From Planctomycetota bacterium (lineage in GTDB: Bacteria > Planctomycetota > Phycisphaerae > Sedimentisphaerales > Anaerobacaceae), in contig DUZJ01000030.1 of the NCBI GenBank assembly GCA_013349615.1, positions 1-36,721 on the forward strand: a stretch of 36,721 nucleotides of DNA, read 5' to 3'. The translations under genes were made by a program, and so were the position numbers. The first letter of the stretch is position 1. Each line of letters begins with the position of its first letter. The notes under the pieces were generated by a model. That model searched no databases, had not been told where the DNA came from, and saw only the letters and a program-made list of their open reading frames with translations. This document shows, one piece after another, positions 6,585 to 14,364 of this stretch.

Positions 6585-8567
6585 ATGGAAAAGGACAAAG
6601 CAAAGGTCGTAGAAATCGTTGGGACCGCATCCGAACGTGCGGGCAATCTTGTTGGAACAGCAGCAGCTCTTGGCAAAAGAATCGCAGGGGTTGCTGCTGG
6701 TGGTGTATCGGCTGGAAAGGGAATGCCTGGCTTAGCTGGTGAAGATACTAAAGGCGTGCCGGAAAAGAAATCCAACAGCACCAAGGCGGTCGGGTCGAAG
6801 TCTGACCTTGCCTCGGTCCGGCGGCAGTTAGTAAAAAAAGAAAAAGAAAAGTCTCAACTCGAGTCTCAGCTCGAGACTCTGCAGAAAAAAAACAATTCCC
6901 TGATTTCCGAACTGGAACAAGCCGTTAGTGAAGCTAAAGAAATAACAGCCGGCGAAGGTGTGGTAAGGGCGCGAGCGGCTGCACTGGAATCCGAACTTAA
7001 TGCCGCTCGGCAACAGTTGGAACAAACCAACAACAAAGCTGACAATACAAAAGGTAAAAAGCCTCCTGCGAGGACCGGCTCTAAAGCTAAGCTGGAAGCT
7101 GACCTTGCAGCAACCAGGCGACAGAAGCAAGAAATACAGGACGAAACAAAGAAAGCTCAGTCTCAATTTGAATCGAAACTTGAAGATATGCAGGCAGAAA
7201 AGGACTCATTGCTCTCCGAGCTGGAAGCAGTACGTAAAGATGCTAAGGCTGAAAGAATAAACAATCAGGTCAATGCCTTGCTGGAGCAGTTATCCGCCCT
7301 CGAGTCCGAGCTTGCTGCAACTCGGCAGGAACTAACCGAAGCGCGAAGCCAGGCCGAATCTGCACAGGCCGAGCTTAGACAGCAGCTTGAGAAGTTACAG
7401 TTAGAGAACGATTCACTGAAATCTGATTTCCAGATTACACAAAGCCGGGCTGATGAAGCCAAAGCCCGGGAGGATGCGATGAAGACGAAGGCCGCTGCGT
7501 TGGAATCAGAGGTGACCGGCCTTCGCAGTGAATTAGCCGAAGCAGAGATAAGCAACTCGGACAATAATGCTATCGGCGCTGATGAGCAAACCGATTTTTC
7601 CGAGTCGGAGGAAGAAGTGAAGGAAACGTCAACAGCACCGGCCGGTACCGAGGAGTTTGAATCTTCAATGGAATCCGCTGCCGGGCCGAAAGACAACGAG
7701 ATGAATGAAAGAACTGAAGAGCAGCCTGCCGAGACGGTAGTTGCTGCCAAGCAGATATCGAAGTTACCATTGCAAGCAATTAGTTCACCACAAACAGAAA
7801 AATTCAGGGACAGCCAGGAAACCGTTGGCAGTCCCGAATTTTTAACCGCTCAAGGAGAGGCGATAGATGTAAATGTTGAAGAGCGGGAATTAAAATCAGA
7901 AGCCCGGTCACAGCCTGAGGCTGCCACCGCCCACTCAGCAGAAGTAACAGCCGAAGAGGGCCGCGCGGCTGATTTCAAAAACGGTGCGGAAAGAATACTC
8001 TTTCTAAAAGCCCTTTCTGACTTTGGCAGCCGGGACGCTATAACGCGTGCAGATGCAGCGGCAGCAATAGGCGGTATTCATCATGAGTTATCGCCCAGGC
8101 TTATTATTACTCATATAGCCGACGAACCGTCGGCGTATGTGCGTCAGGAATGTATCAAAGCTCTAACGGCACTTGGGAGCAAGGAAGGTCTCGGCGTAAT
8201 TGAACAATCCTTATCTGACGAGTCAGCTTCCGTCCGTCTGGCTGCGGTGTGGGGGCTATACCGTTTAGCCGGCACAGAAAGTATTCCGGCACTTACACGT
8301 ATGCTTTCCGACAAAGACACAAGCGTTCGCCGAAGAGCTGTTACCTGCATTGGCTGGTTAGGTGGACAAATTAGCCGGGCCGATAATCATCATTTTCATC
8401 AGGTGATTTCTGCTCTCATTCATTGTCTCAAGGAGCCTGCCGTTAACACTGCTGCTCTTGATACCCTGCAAATTGTTACCGGTAAAAAGATGTCATCACC
8501 CCGGACTTCACCTGAACGTTTGATTGCGCAGTGGCAGAAGTGGTGGAAAGCTGAATTGTTAGGATAA
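6585..8567 (+). CDS. Coiled-coil protein with GALVG-type N-terminus and C-terminal HEAT repeats (copy 2)
   Basis: A 660-residue paralogue of the protein at 1843. Residues about 12-40 carry the shared motif (SERAGNLVGTAAALGKRIAG). Residues about 65-320 form a long coiled coil with internal repeats (AALESELNAARQQLEQT, ALESELAATRQELTEARSQ). An acidic, low-complexity linker reaches about residue 465. HEAT repeats follow (EPSAYVRQECIKALTALG, DESASVRLAAVWGLYRLAG, DKDTSVRRRAVTCIGWLG) and the protein ends with WQKWW. Compared with copy 1 the coiled coil is much longer and one HEAT unit before the C-terminus is missing. It ends 2 bp before the FixA-like gene. Probably a scaffold (inference). Confidence 0.85.
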   Translation: MEKDKAKVVEIVGTASERAGNLVGTAAALGKRIAGVAAGGVSAGKGMPGLAGEDTKGVPEKKSNSTKAVGSKSDLASVRRQLVKKEKEKSQLESQLETLQKKNNSLISELEQAVSEAKEITAGEGVVRARAAALESELNAARQQLEQTNNKADNTKGKKPPARTGSKAKLEADLAATRRQKQEIQDETKKAQSQFESKLEDMQAEKDSLLSELEAVRKDAKAERINNQVNALLEQLSALESELAATRQELTEARSQAESAQAELRQQLEKLQLENDSLKSDFQITQSRADEAKAREDAMKTKAAALESEVTGLRSELAEAEISNSDNNAIGADEQTDFSESEEEVKETSTAPAGTEEFESSMESAAGPKDNEMNERTEEQPAETVVAAKQISKLPLQAISSPQTEKFRDSQETVGSPEFLTAQGEAIDVNVEERELKSEARSQPEAATAHSAEVTAEEGRAADFKNGAERILFLKALSDFGSRDAITRADAAAAIGGIHHELSPRLIITHIADEPSAYVRQECIKALTALGSKEGLGVIEQSLSDESASVRLAAVWGLYRLAGTESIPALTRMLSDKDTSVRRRAVTCIGWLGGQISRADNHHFHQVISALIHCLKEPAVNTAALDTLQIVTGKKMSSPRTSPERLIAQWQKWWKAELLG

Positions 8568-8569
8568 AG

Positions 8570-9355
8570 ATGAATATAATTGTTTGTGTAAAGCAGGTCC
8601 CCGATATTCTTGAGGTCAGTGTTGACAAGGAAACTAATACACTTATTCGCGAAGGCGTAGATAGTGTTATCAATCCTTTTGATTTATATGCGGTCGAAGA
8701 GGGATTGCGTCTGAAGGAACAATATGGCGGACAGGTGTACGTTTTGTCGATGGGGCCTCCTCAGGCAATTGCTACTTTACGCCAAGGACTGAGCCTTGGA
8801 GCCGAAAGGGGTATTTTGCTCAGCGACATTGGCTTTGCCGGGGCTGACACACTCGCTACTTCTTATACATTGGCCAAGGCAGTGAAAAAAATAGGCCATT
8901 TCGACTTAGTTATTTGCGGCAGACAGGCTGTCGATGGTGATACGGCACACGTCGGACCGTCACTGGCCGAGAAGCTGGGTGTTCCACACGTTAGCTGCGT
9001 GATAAAAATACATGAAGTAACGGAAGAATATATGATCGCGGAGCGCATAACTGAGGATGCAAAAGAAAAAGTAAAGCTTTCACTTCCGGGTTTAATAACA
9101 GTTTGCAAAGGTATTAACGAGCCACGTTTTCCCTCATTGAAATGGAAAATAAATGCGGCAAGAACGCGGGTCGAAGTCTGGTCGGCTCATGATATCGGCG
9201 CCGATGAAAGTAAAATCGGATTGAAAGGTTCTCCCACGAGGGTTGTCAAAATGACAACGCCACAGCATCACAGAGCCGGGCAAATGCTGGAAGGTCCGGT
9301 TGGCGAGCAGGTAGCGGATTTGGTTTCCAAGCTGCGGGAGCGGCAAGTATTGTAA
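8570..9355 (+). CDS. fixA: Electron transfer flavoprotein beta subunit (FixA type)
   Basis: A 261-residue protein of typical EtfB/FixA length. It starts MNIIVCVKQVPD, the hallmark N-terminus of the family, followed by NPFDLYAVEEGLRLKE, LSMGPPQA, LVICGRQAVDGDTAHVGP and LPGLITVCKGINEPRFPS, all EtfB landmarks. With FixB it forms the soluble flavin/nucleotide-binding heterodimer that passes electrons from NADH or a dehydrogenase to FixCX. The start lies 2 bp after the preceding HEAT gene and the gene is 11 bp from fixB, so it is cotranscribed. Finding it within a magnetosome cluster is unusual. Confidence 0.93.
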   Translation: MNIIVCVKQVPDILEVSVDKETNTLIREGVDSVINPFDLYAVEEGLRLKEQYGGQVYVLSMGPPQAIATLRQGLSLGAERGILLSDIGFAGADTLATSYTLAKAVKKIGHFDLVICGRQAVDGDTAHVGPSLAEKLGVPHVSCVIKIHEVTEEYMIAERITEDAKEKVKLSLPGLITVCKGINEPRFPSLKWKINAARTRVEVWSAHDIGADESKIGLKGSPTRVVKMTTPQHHRAGQMLEGPVGEQVADLVSKLRERQVL

Positions 9356-9366
9356 AGGAGTACAAA

Positions 9367-10638
9367 ATGGGTATTCGCGTAATCGCTGAAAAGTGCAGTG
9401 GTTGCAAACTTTGTGTTAAAGCCTGCCCCTTTGGGGCCATTACGGTTACGAAAAAATTAGCCAGGATAGATATAGCTAAATGTAATTTTTGTGGGGCTTG
9501 CGTGGAAGCCTGTAAGAAATTTAATGCTATCGAGCTGATATACGAGAATGTGCAGACTGTTGATAAGAGCAAATATAGAGGAGTCTGGGTATTTGCCGAG
9601 CAAAAAATGGGGGGGATATCCGATGTTGTTTTTGAGCTTCTCGGAAAGGGGCGACAATTAGCGCGCTCACTCGCCGAACCTATCTGCGCGATGCTGTTGG
9701 GCGACCAGGTTGCCTCGGCCGCTCGCGATTTAATCTGCTTTGGAGCCGACAAGGTGTACCTGGCCGAGTCAGAGCAGCTGGGAGTCTTTATCGAGGACAC
9801 TTTCACAGAAGTAGTAACCGGCCTGATTAAAGAACATAAGCCCAATATTGTTTTGTTTGGCGCCACTTCAATCGGGCGCTCATTGGCGCCGAGAGTAGCC
9901 AGCCGACTGGAAACCGGATTGACCGCGGACTGTACCGGCCTTGAGATAGACCCGGCAACCAAAGATTTATTACAGACCAGACCGGCCTTTGGCGGCAACT
10001 TGATGGCTACTATCATTTGTCCGAACCACCGTCCTCAAATGGCCAGCGTCCGTCCGAAAGTTTTCAAGCCCGTCCAGCGCAACGAACTGCGTATGGGAAG
10101 GATTATCAAATATGACTATAAAAATCACACTTTAACGCAAAGGGCTCAACTGCTTGCAGTAGTTAAAGAGGCTGCGAAAACAGGCGGCATTGCGGAAGCA
10201 GAAATAATAGTTGCCGGCGGATTTGGTCTGGGAGATGCCGAGAACTTTAAAATTATCGAGAAACTGGCTCAAGCGATGGGAGCTGCGGTGGGTGCTTCGC
10301 GCCGAGCCGTAGATTCAGGATGGGTATCCCTGCCTAACCAGGTGGGTCAAACAGGTAAGACCGTACGTCCGAAGCTGTATATTGCCTGTGGCATCAGCGG
10401 CGCCATTCAGCATCTTGTCGGGATGCAGTCTTCGGAAATTATCGTTGCTATTAACAAAAACCCGCAGGCACCGATTTTTAATGTTGCCGACTACTGTATT
10501 GTGGGTGACGTACTCGAAGTAGTTCCTGCCTTGACCAAAGAAATAGAAAAGATACGACTTGCCGAACAAGATGAGCTTACCGTAACGGACGGTGAATTGG
10601 AAAGTCAGCTTGTTTCGAGCGGTGTCCGGCAAAGTTGA
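9367..10638 (+). CDS. fixB: Electron transfer flavoprotein alpha subunit with N-terminal 2[4Fe-4S] ferredoxin (FixB type)
   Basis: A 423-residue protein; AAAGGAG precedes ATG 9367. Residues 1-60 are a ferredoxin with two 4Fe-4S motifs, CSGCKLCVKACPFGAI and CNFCGACVEACKKFNAI. Residues about 75-400 are EtfA, including ETGLTADCTGLEID, RPAFGGNLMATIICPNHRPQ, the FAD-binding GASRRAVDSGW and GQTGKTVRPKLYIACGISGA. The extra ferredoxin is known in some anaerobe EtfA proteins and would add an electron entry or exit point beside the flavins. The length over standard EtfA (about 320) is explained by the ferredoxin and a C-terminal tail. It forms an operon with fixA, fixC and fixX. Confidence 0.93.
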   Translation: MGIRVIAEKCSGCKLCVKACPFGAITVTKKLARIDIAKCNFCGACVEACKKFNAIELIYENVQTVDKSKYRGVWVFAEQKMGGISDVVFELLGKGRQLARSLAEPICAMLLGDQVASAARDLICFGADKVYLAESEQLGVFIEDTFTEVVTGLIKEHKPNIVLFGATSIGRSLAPRVASRLETGLTADCTGLEIDPATKDLLQTRPAFGGNLMATIICPNHRPQMASVRPKVFKPVQRNELRMGRIIKYDYKNHTLTQRAQLLAVVKEAAKTGGIAEAEIIVAGGFGLGDAENFKIIEKLAQAMGAAVGASRRAVDSGWVSLPNQVGQTGKTVRPKLYIACGISGAIQHLVGMQSSEIIVAINKNPQAPIFNVADYCIVGDVLEVVPALTKEIEKIRLAEQDELTVTDGELESQLVSSGVRQS

Positions 10639-10671
10639 AAAAATAAAAATGTTCGGAGTCAATTCCATCTT

Positions 10672-11985
10672 ATGACTAAGTGTGAAGTAGTTATTGTAGG
10701 TGCAGGACCGGCGGGAATTGCCTGTGGGTATGTTCTTGCCGAAGCCGGCGTGGACGTTATCATTCTCGAAAGAGGACAATATCCAGGCGCCAAAAATATG
10801 TTTGGGGGGATATTTTTCGCCGACCAGATGAACAAACTGATTCCGGAATTTTATACCGAAGCACCGGTCGAACGATTCGTTGCCAAAAAGCATTACGCAT
10901 TGCTGATAAACGACTCGGAGGTTTCTTTGAACATCGATTCAGAAGAACATAAAAAGCCGCCTTACAATCATTCATATATTGTCAGGCGCTCCGTGTTTGA
11001 TAAATGGTTTGCCGAAAAGGCGAAAGCCCAGGGTGCCACGATTATCTGCGGCACAGCGGTAACGGATTTCGTATGGAGAGACAGAAGAATTATCGGCGTA
11101 ACTGCCGACACCGCCGATGACGATGACAATGTCTTATTAGCTGATGTTGTTGTCTGTGCCGAGGGCGCCAATTCCATGCTCTCTGAAAAGGCGGGACTTC
11201 GTAACAGGTTGTCGATGCGTGCTCGATGTATTTCTGTTAAGGAAGTGATAGAGCTGGGCAAAGACGTAATTGACGAAAGATTTGGATTAACCGCCAGGGA
11301 AGGGGCGGCCTATGAGTATTTTGCGGATGCCACACCGGGCATGTTGGGTGATGGGTTTATCTATACCAACATGGAAACACTATCCGTGGGTGTTGGCGTT
11401 GTTATCAGTGAGCTGTACGGACGCAGAAATCCTCCTTCGCCAAATCAACTGCTGGACAGGTTTAAGAACCATCCGTGTATTCGGCCTTTAGTGAAGGGCG
11501 GCAAAACTTTGGAGTATTCCGCTCATATGATTCCGATGGATGGATTCAGAAATCTGCCGAGATTTTATACCGATGGCCTTATGTTGGTTGGTGATGCTGC
11601 TGGTTTCGTGAACAACAGTATTTGCCACGAAGGCGTGAATATGGCAATGGCTTCAGGAATAATGGCTGCTGAGACAATATTGGCAAACAGGCAGGAAAGA
11701 CGTTACGACGCCAGGGCACTTCGGCAGTACGAACATAGACTGAAAAATTCTTTTGTCCTGCAAAACATGAAAAACAGCCGGGACTTTATAGACATTCTAC
11801 GCACGCATAAAGAATTACTCAATAACTATCCGCATCTTGTCCAAGATGTGATAACAAGCTATTTCAAAGTAAGTGATGTACCCAAGAGTACAGTCAAGCG
11901 TGACATTAGTCGTATGCTGCGCAGCAGGGTAAGTGTTGTTAAGGCTGCCAGGACGGTCATGGCGTTGATGAGAGGGGGGATTTGA
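10672..11985 (+). CDS. fixC: FAD-dependent oxidoreductase, FixC / ETF-quinone oxidoreductase type
   Basis: A 437-residue protein of typical FixC length. The N-terminal Rossmann motif is VVIVGAGPAGIACGYVLAEA, with ERGQYPGAKNMFGG next. The second FAD motif is GLMLVGDAAGFVN, followed by HEGVNMAMASG, as in FixC and ETF:quinone oxidoreductase. It would accept electrons from FixAB and, with FixX, reduce quinone or ferredoxin. The ribosome binding site is weak (TTCGGAGTCAATTCC). The stop is 1 bp before fixX. Function in this setting is inferred from family and operon order only. Confidence 0.93.
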   Translation: MTKCEVVIVGAGPAGIACGYVLAEAGVDVIILERGQYPGAKNMFGGIFFADQMNKLIPEFYTEAPVERFVAKKHYALLINDSEVSLNIDSEEHKKPPYNHSYIVRRSVFDKWFAEKAKAQGATIICGTAVTDFVWRDRRIIGVTADTADDDDNVLLADVVVCAEGANSMLSEKAGLRNRLSMRARCISVKEVIELGKDVIDERFGLTAREGAAYEYFADATPGMLGDGFIYTNMETLSVGVGVVISELYGRRNPPSPNQLLDRFKNHPCIRPLVKGGKTLEYSAHMIPMDGFRNLPRFYTDGLMLVGDAAGFVNNSICHEGVNMAMASGIMAAETILANRQERRYDARALRQYEHRLKNSFVLQNMKNSRDFIDILRTHKELLNNYPHLVQDVITSYFKVSDVPKSTVKRDISRMLRSRVSVVKAARTVMALMRGGI

Positions 11986-11986
11986 T

Positions 11987-12280
11987 ATGGCGACAGAAGA
12001 AACCAACCAGCTTAGTCTGGATGATAAGCTTTTTACTGTTCGCAGGAAGACCCTTAACCAATCGCATATCACGCTCGACGAACGGTTATGCAGCGAGTGT
12101 CTCAACAGAATATGTACCTATGTCTGCCCGGCAGAGGTTTATGTTTGGGACGAGGCTGCAAAGAAAATCGATGTAAGGTATGAAAACTGCCTTGAATGCG
12201 GTGCGTGCCGGGTAGCCTGCGAGGCGATAGAGTGGGCAAATCCTGCCTGGGGAACCGGGATTGCATACAAGAACAGTTAA
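11987..12280 (+). CDS. fixX: Ferredoxin-like protein FixX
   Basis: A 97-residue protein of the expected FixX length, starting 1 bp after fixC ends. The cysteines are arranged as in FixX: CSECLNRICTYVCPAEVYVW and CLECGACRVACE. It is the small iron-sulfur partner of FixC. The C-terminus AWGTGIAYKNS is typical of FixX (a WexPrGGyG-like end), slightly diverged. With fixABC it completes an Etf module that can in some bacteria bifurcate electrons between quinone and low-potential ferredoxin (established for FixABCX). Whether it does so here is not known. Confidence 0.92.
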   Translation: MATEETNQLSLDDKLFTVRRKTLNQSHITLDERLCSECLNRICTYVCPAEVYVWDEAAKKIDVRYENCLECGACRVACEAIEWANPAWGTGIAYKNS

Positions 12281-12282
12281 GT

Positions 12283-12329
12283 ACCGCGGCCATCCTGGCC
12301 GTGGTATCACGGGCTGGAAGCCCGTGATA
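12283..12329. repeat. Two adjacent intergenic palindromes
   Basis: ACCGCGGCC (12283-12291) pairs with GGCCGTGGT (12297-12305), and TATCACGGGC (12305-12314) pairs with GCCCGTGATA (12320-12329). No T-run follows. They resemble dispersed palindromic repeats rather than a terminator, and separate the fix genes from the YugP-like gene. Confidence 0.7.
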
Positions 12330-12352
12330 CATACAAAAAGAGGTTAGGTAAA

Positions 12353-13054
12353 ATGGGTATATTGACAGGACTTTATATTATATCCGGCTTTTTGATTGTA
12401 CCTTTGGTTATTTGCGGTTTATACGCCCGCATCAAGGTTAGACACTTATACGAGAAATATTCGAAGGAACCTGTTAAAAAAGGAATTACCGGCAGCCGTC
12501 TTGCCAGGACAATGCTCAATTCCGCCGGACTCAACGAGGTCGTTATCGAAGAGATTGGCGGCAATCTCAGAGACCATTATGACCCTCGCCACAAGGCGGT
12601 CAGGCTTTCTCGGCGTGTTGCGAGAAACTCCTCTATTGCTGCGACAGGAATCGCTGCACACGAAGCAGCACATGCCATACAGGACGGTTTAGATTATCCG
12701 CCGGCAAAGTTCAGAAATAATATCGCCCCAATCGTGGAAAAGGCGGGATACTTTATATTGCCGCTTTTGCTTTTGGGGATATTACTGTCCAGGGTAGCGT
12801 TGGCGTCGTTCTTTATACACATAGCCCTGCTTTTATTCCTCGCCATAGTTGTTTTTTACCTGGTCACTTTGCCCGTGGAGCTGGAAGCTTCAGCCAGAGC
12901 ACTTAAGTTTATCAAAGAAAACAATGTCGTTGATGCCAAAGAGCTTGAAGGCGTCAAAAAAGTGCTCAAGGCCGCAGTTCTTACCTATGTAGTCGCAACG
13001 GCTCTTGCAATCGTACAATTCCTGAGCCTGCTGGGGATAAACAGAAGAAGATAG
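12353..13054 (+). CDS. YugP-type membrane zinc metallopeptidase
   Basis: A 233-residue protein starting at ATG 12353. An N-terminal membrane helix (residues 5-25) is followed by DHYDPRHKAVRLS, a YugP family landmark, and the zinc-binding HEAAH (within GIAAHEAAHAIQDG, about residues 101-114). Then come membrane helices and TLPVELEASARALKFI, also typical of the family (Zn_peptidase_2). It would cleave unknown membrane or periplasmic substrates. In a magnetosome cluster, where MamE proteolysis controls maturation, a second protease type is of interest, but the family is widespread and its role here is inferred only from location. The active-site residues appear intact. Confidence 0.9.
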   Translation: MGILTGLYIISGFLIVPLVICGLYARIKVRHLYEKYSKEPVKKGITGSRLARTMLNSAGLNEVVIEEIGGNLRDHYDPRHKAVRLSRRVARNSSIAATGIAAHEAAHAIQDGLDYPPAKFRNNIAPIVEKAGYFILPLLLLGILLSRVALASFFIHIALLLFLAIVVFYLVTLPVELEASARALKFIKENNVVDAKELEGVKKVLKAAVLTYVVATALAIVQFLSLLGINRRR

Positions 13055-13083
13055 AACAGTAAATCAATAAAAGGAGTTATCGT

Positions 13084-13200
13084 ATGACACTCGGACAATT
13101 GTTACTTTTGGTATTGATAGTGGTAGTATTCTGGCTTGCAAGCAAGCTGAAAAAGACAGAACATCGAATCGATAAACTGGAAGGCAAAGACGACGAATAA
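13084..13200 (+). CDS. 38-residue single-TM peptide
   Basis: A short ORF with a strong ribosome binding site (AAAAGGAG) before ATG 13084. The translation begins MTLGQLLLLVLIVVVFWLA, one membrane helix, followed by a charged tail (SKLKKTEHRIDKLEGKDDE) that could form a short amphipathic helix. It fits tightly between two genes on the same strand. The combination of spacing, Shine-Dalgarno sequence and composition supports a real gene. I do not recognise a family. Small one-helix proteins of this type often modify larger membrane complexes (inference). Confidence 0.65.
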   Translation: MTLGQLLLLVLIVVVFWLASKLKKTEHRIDKLEGKDDE

Positions 13201-13215
13201 ATAAGGACAAAGGCT

Positions 13216-14214
13216 TTGAGTATCGAAGATACCCAGTCTTCTAAACGCCTGAAAAGGTACTGCTGGTCGGCCTTTGTTATCAGCGGGATGGTGGCCGGTT
13301 TTGTAGGTTGCCTTGCATATAAATACATAACCAAAGGCAGCCATAGTTTTTTGGGTACTGCCGGTGCAGGCAATCCAAAGACTGTTACTGTTGATGAATC
13401 GATTGTGCAGGCCAGCCTGACAGCAGCTGAAACTGTATCGTCGTCGGCTTTTCTCGGAGTAGAGATTACATCCGTGGATACTGTTATTGCCGAACAGTTC
13501 GGCCTGCCAAAGGTGTGCGGCGTTCTTGTAAACAGCGTTGTTGACAATTCGCCTGCTGAAAGGGCCGGTCTTCAAAGAAGCGATTGTTTGCTCTCGCTGA
13601 ATAATATTGCCATAGAGAATGCAGGCAAATTCAGAGAAATTATGGCTGAACTGAATCCAGGTGATGATGTGAGAATCATATATATAAGAGACGGACAAAA
13701 GGATACAGCCTATGCCACACTCGCCAATTCGTCTGCTGTTTTGGAGACTGCTCAAGAGAGCAAATCTGACTGGGGCGTATCACTGGCTGTTCTTAGCCCG
13801 GATTTACGCACCTCGCTTCGTATCCCTGCTAATATAAATGGAATTGTACTTCTATCGGTAATGCCGGGCGGCCTGGCTGACCGGAGCGGCTTACAGTCCG
13901 GAGATGTGATTACCGGCATCGACAATACACCAATAGCAAGTATGAACGATTTTTTCACAGCGATTGAATCCGGCGCCGGCTCCATCGCACTTCTGGATAT
14001 TTACAGCAAAGGCCAACTGCGTTTTGTCGCACTGGAAACATCGGCCGTTGCCGCAGTGGCCCAGCAGAGGCAACCGAACCTCGTAGACAGGTTAATTTCC
14101 ATATTTACCGACGATGATAATGTGATACTTACAGAACATATAAACGAAGAAGATGATTACGAAAAGCCGGTATGCAAACGGCTTGAAGAATCGGGAGAAC
14201 GTTACGAACCGTAG
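13216..14214 (+). CDS. Membrane-anchored double-PDZ protein (MamE/MamP-like, no protease)
   Basis: A 332-residue protein starting at TTG 13216 after ATAAGGAC. The membrane anchor is at about residues 18-38 (AFVISGMVAGFVGCLAYKYI). PDZ1 is about residues 76-165 (FLGVEITSVDTVIAEQFGLP; SPAERAGLQRSDCLLSLN) and PDZ2 about 185-275 (WGVSLAVLSPDLRTSLRI; GGLADRSGLQSGDVITGID). There is no trypsin domain and no CXXCH magnetochrome motif. PDZ domains bind C-termini or regulate proteases, as in MamE. Close relatives in this window are the frameshifted gene at 27757 and the N-terminal part of the pyrophosphatase fusion at 30136. The last residues (LEESGERYEP) are encoded by a dispersed repeat (14181-14265), so the natural C-terminus may have been replaced. 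Confidence 0.85.
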   Translation: MSIEDTQSSKRLKRYCWSAFVISGMVAGFVGCLAYKYITKGSHSFLGTAGAGNPKTVTVDESIVQASLTAAETVSSSAFLGVEITSVDTVIAEQFGLPKVCGVLVNSVVDNSPAERAGLQRSDCLLSLNNIAIENAGKFREIMAELNPGDDVRIIYIRDGQKDTAYATLANSSAVLETAQESKSDWGVSLAVLSPDLRTSLRIPANINGIVLLSVMPGGLADRSGLQSGDVITGIDNTPIASMNDFFTAIESGAGSIALLDIYSKGQLRFVALETSAVAAVAQQRQPNLVDRLISIFTDDDNVILTEHINEEDDYEKPVCKRLEESGERYEP

Positions 14215-14265
14215 GGGCGACCCCCTGTGGCTGCCCTGAGGGCAGGCACACGGGCCTGCCCCTAC
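14181..14265 (+). repeat. Dispersed repeat, copy A (inverted partner at 18604-18689)
   Basis: About 85 bp starting GCTTGAAGAATCGGG and ending in a GC-rich segment containing GGCAGGCACACGGGCCTG. The reverse complement of 18604-18689 matches it along nearly its whole length. It overlaps the 3' end of the double-PDZ gene and encodes its last residues and stop codon. It does not encode a protein of its own. Confidence 0.8.
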
Positions 14266-14283
14266 CAAAAGGTGCGCAGATGA

Positions 14284-14364
14284 ATCCCGTTAGACATTCC
14301 CAAGAAAGGGGCCGAGTATCTCTAACGGGAAAGATTGCAAAAGGAATGAAAATGTCTAACGGGA
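14284..14364. repeat. CCCGTTAGA-type palindromic repeat at the start of the protease gene
   Basis: TCCCGTTAGACATT (14284-14297) is the exact reverse complement of AATGTCTAACGGGA near 14351-14364, and another TCTAACGGGA copy lies between them. The same words occur at 1397-1428 and 15545-15601. Read in frame it would give an MNPVR... N-terminal extension of the protease, so it confuses the start-codon choice. Confidence 0.75.
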
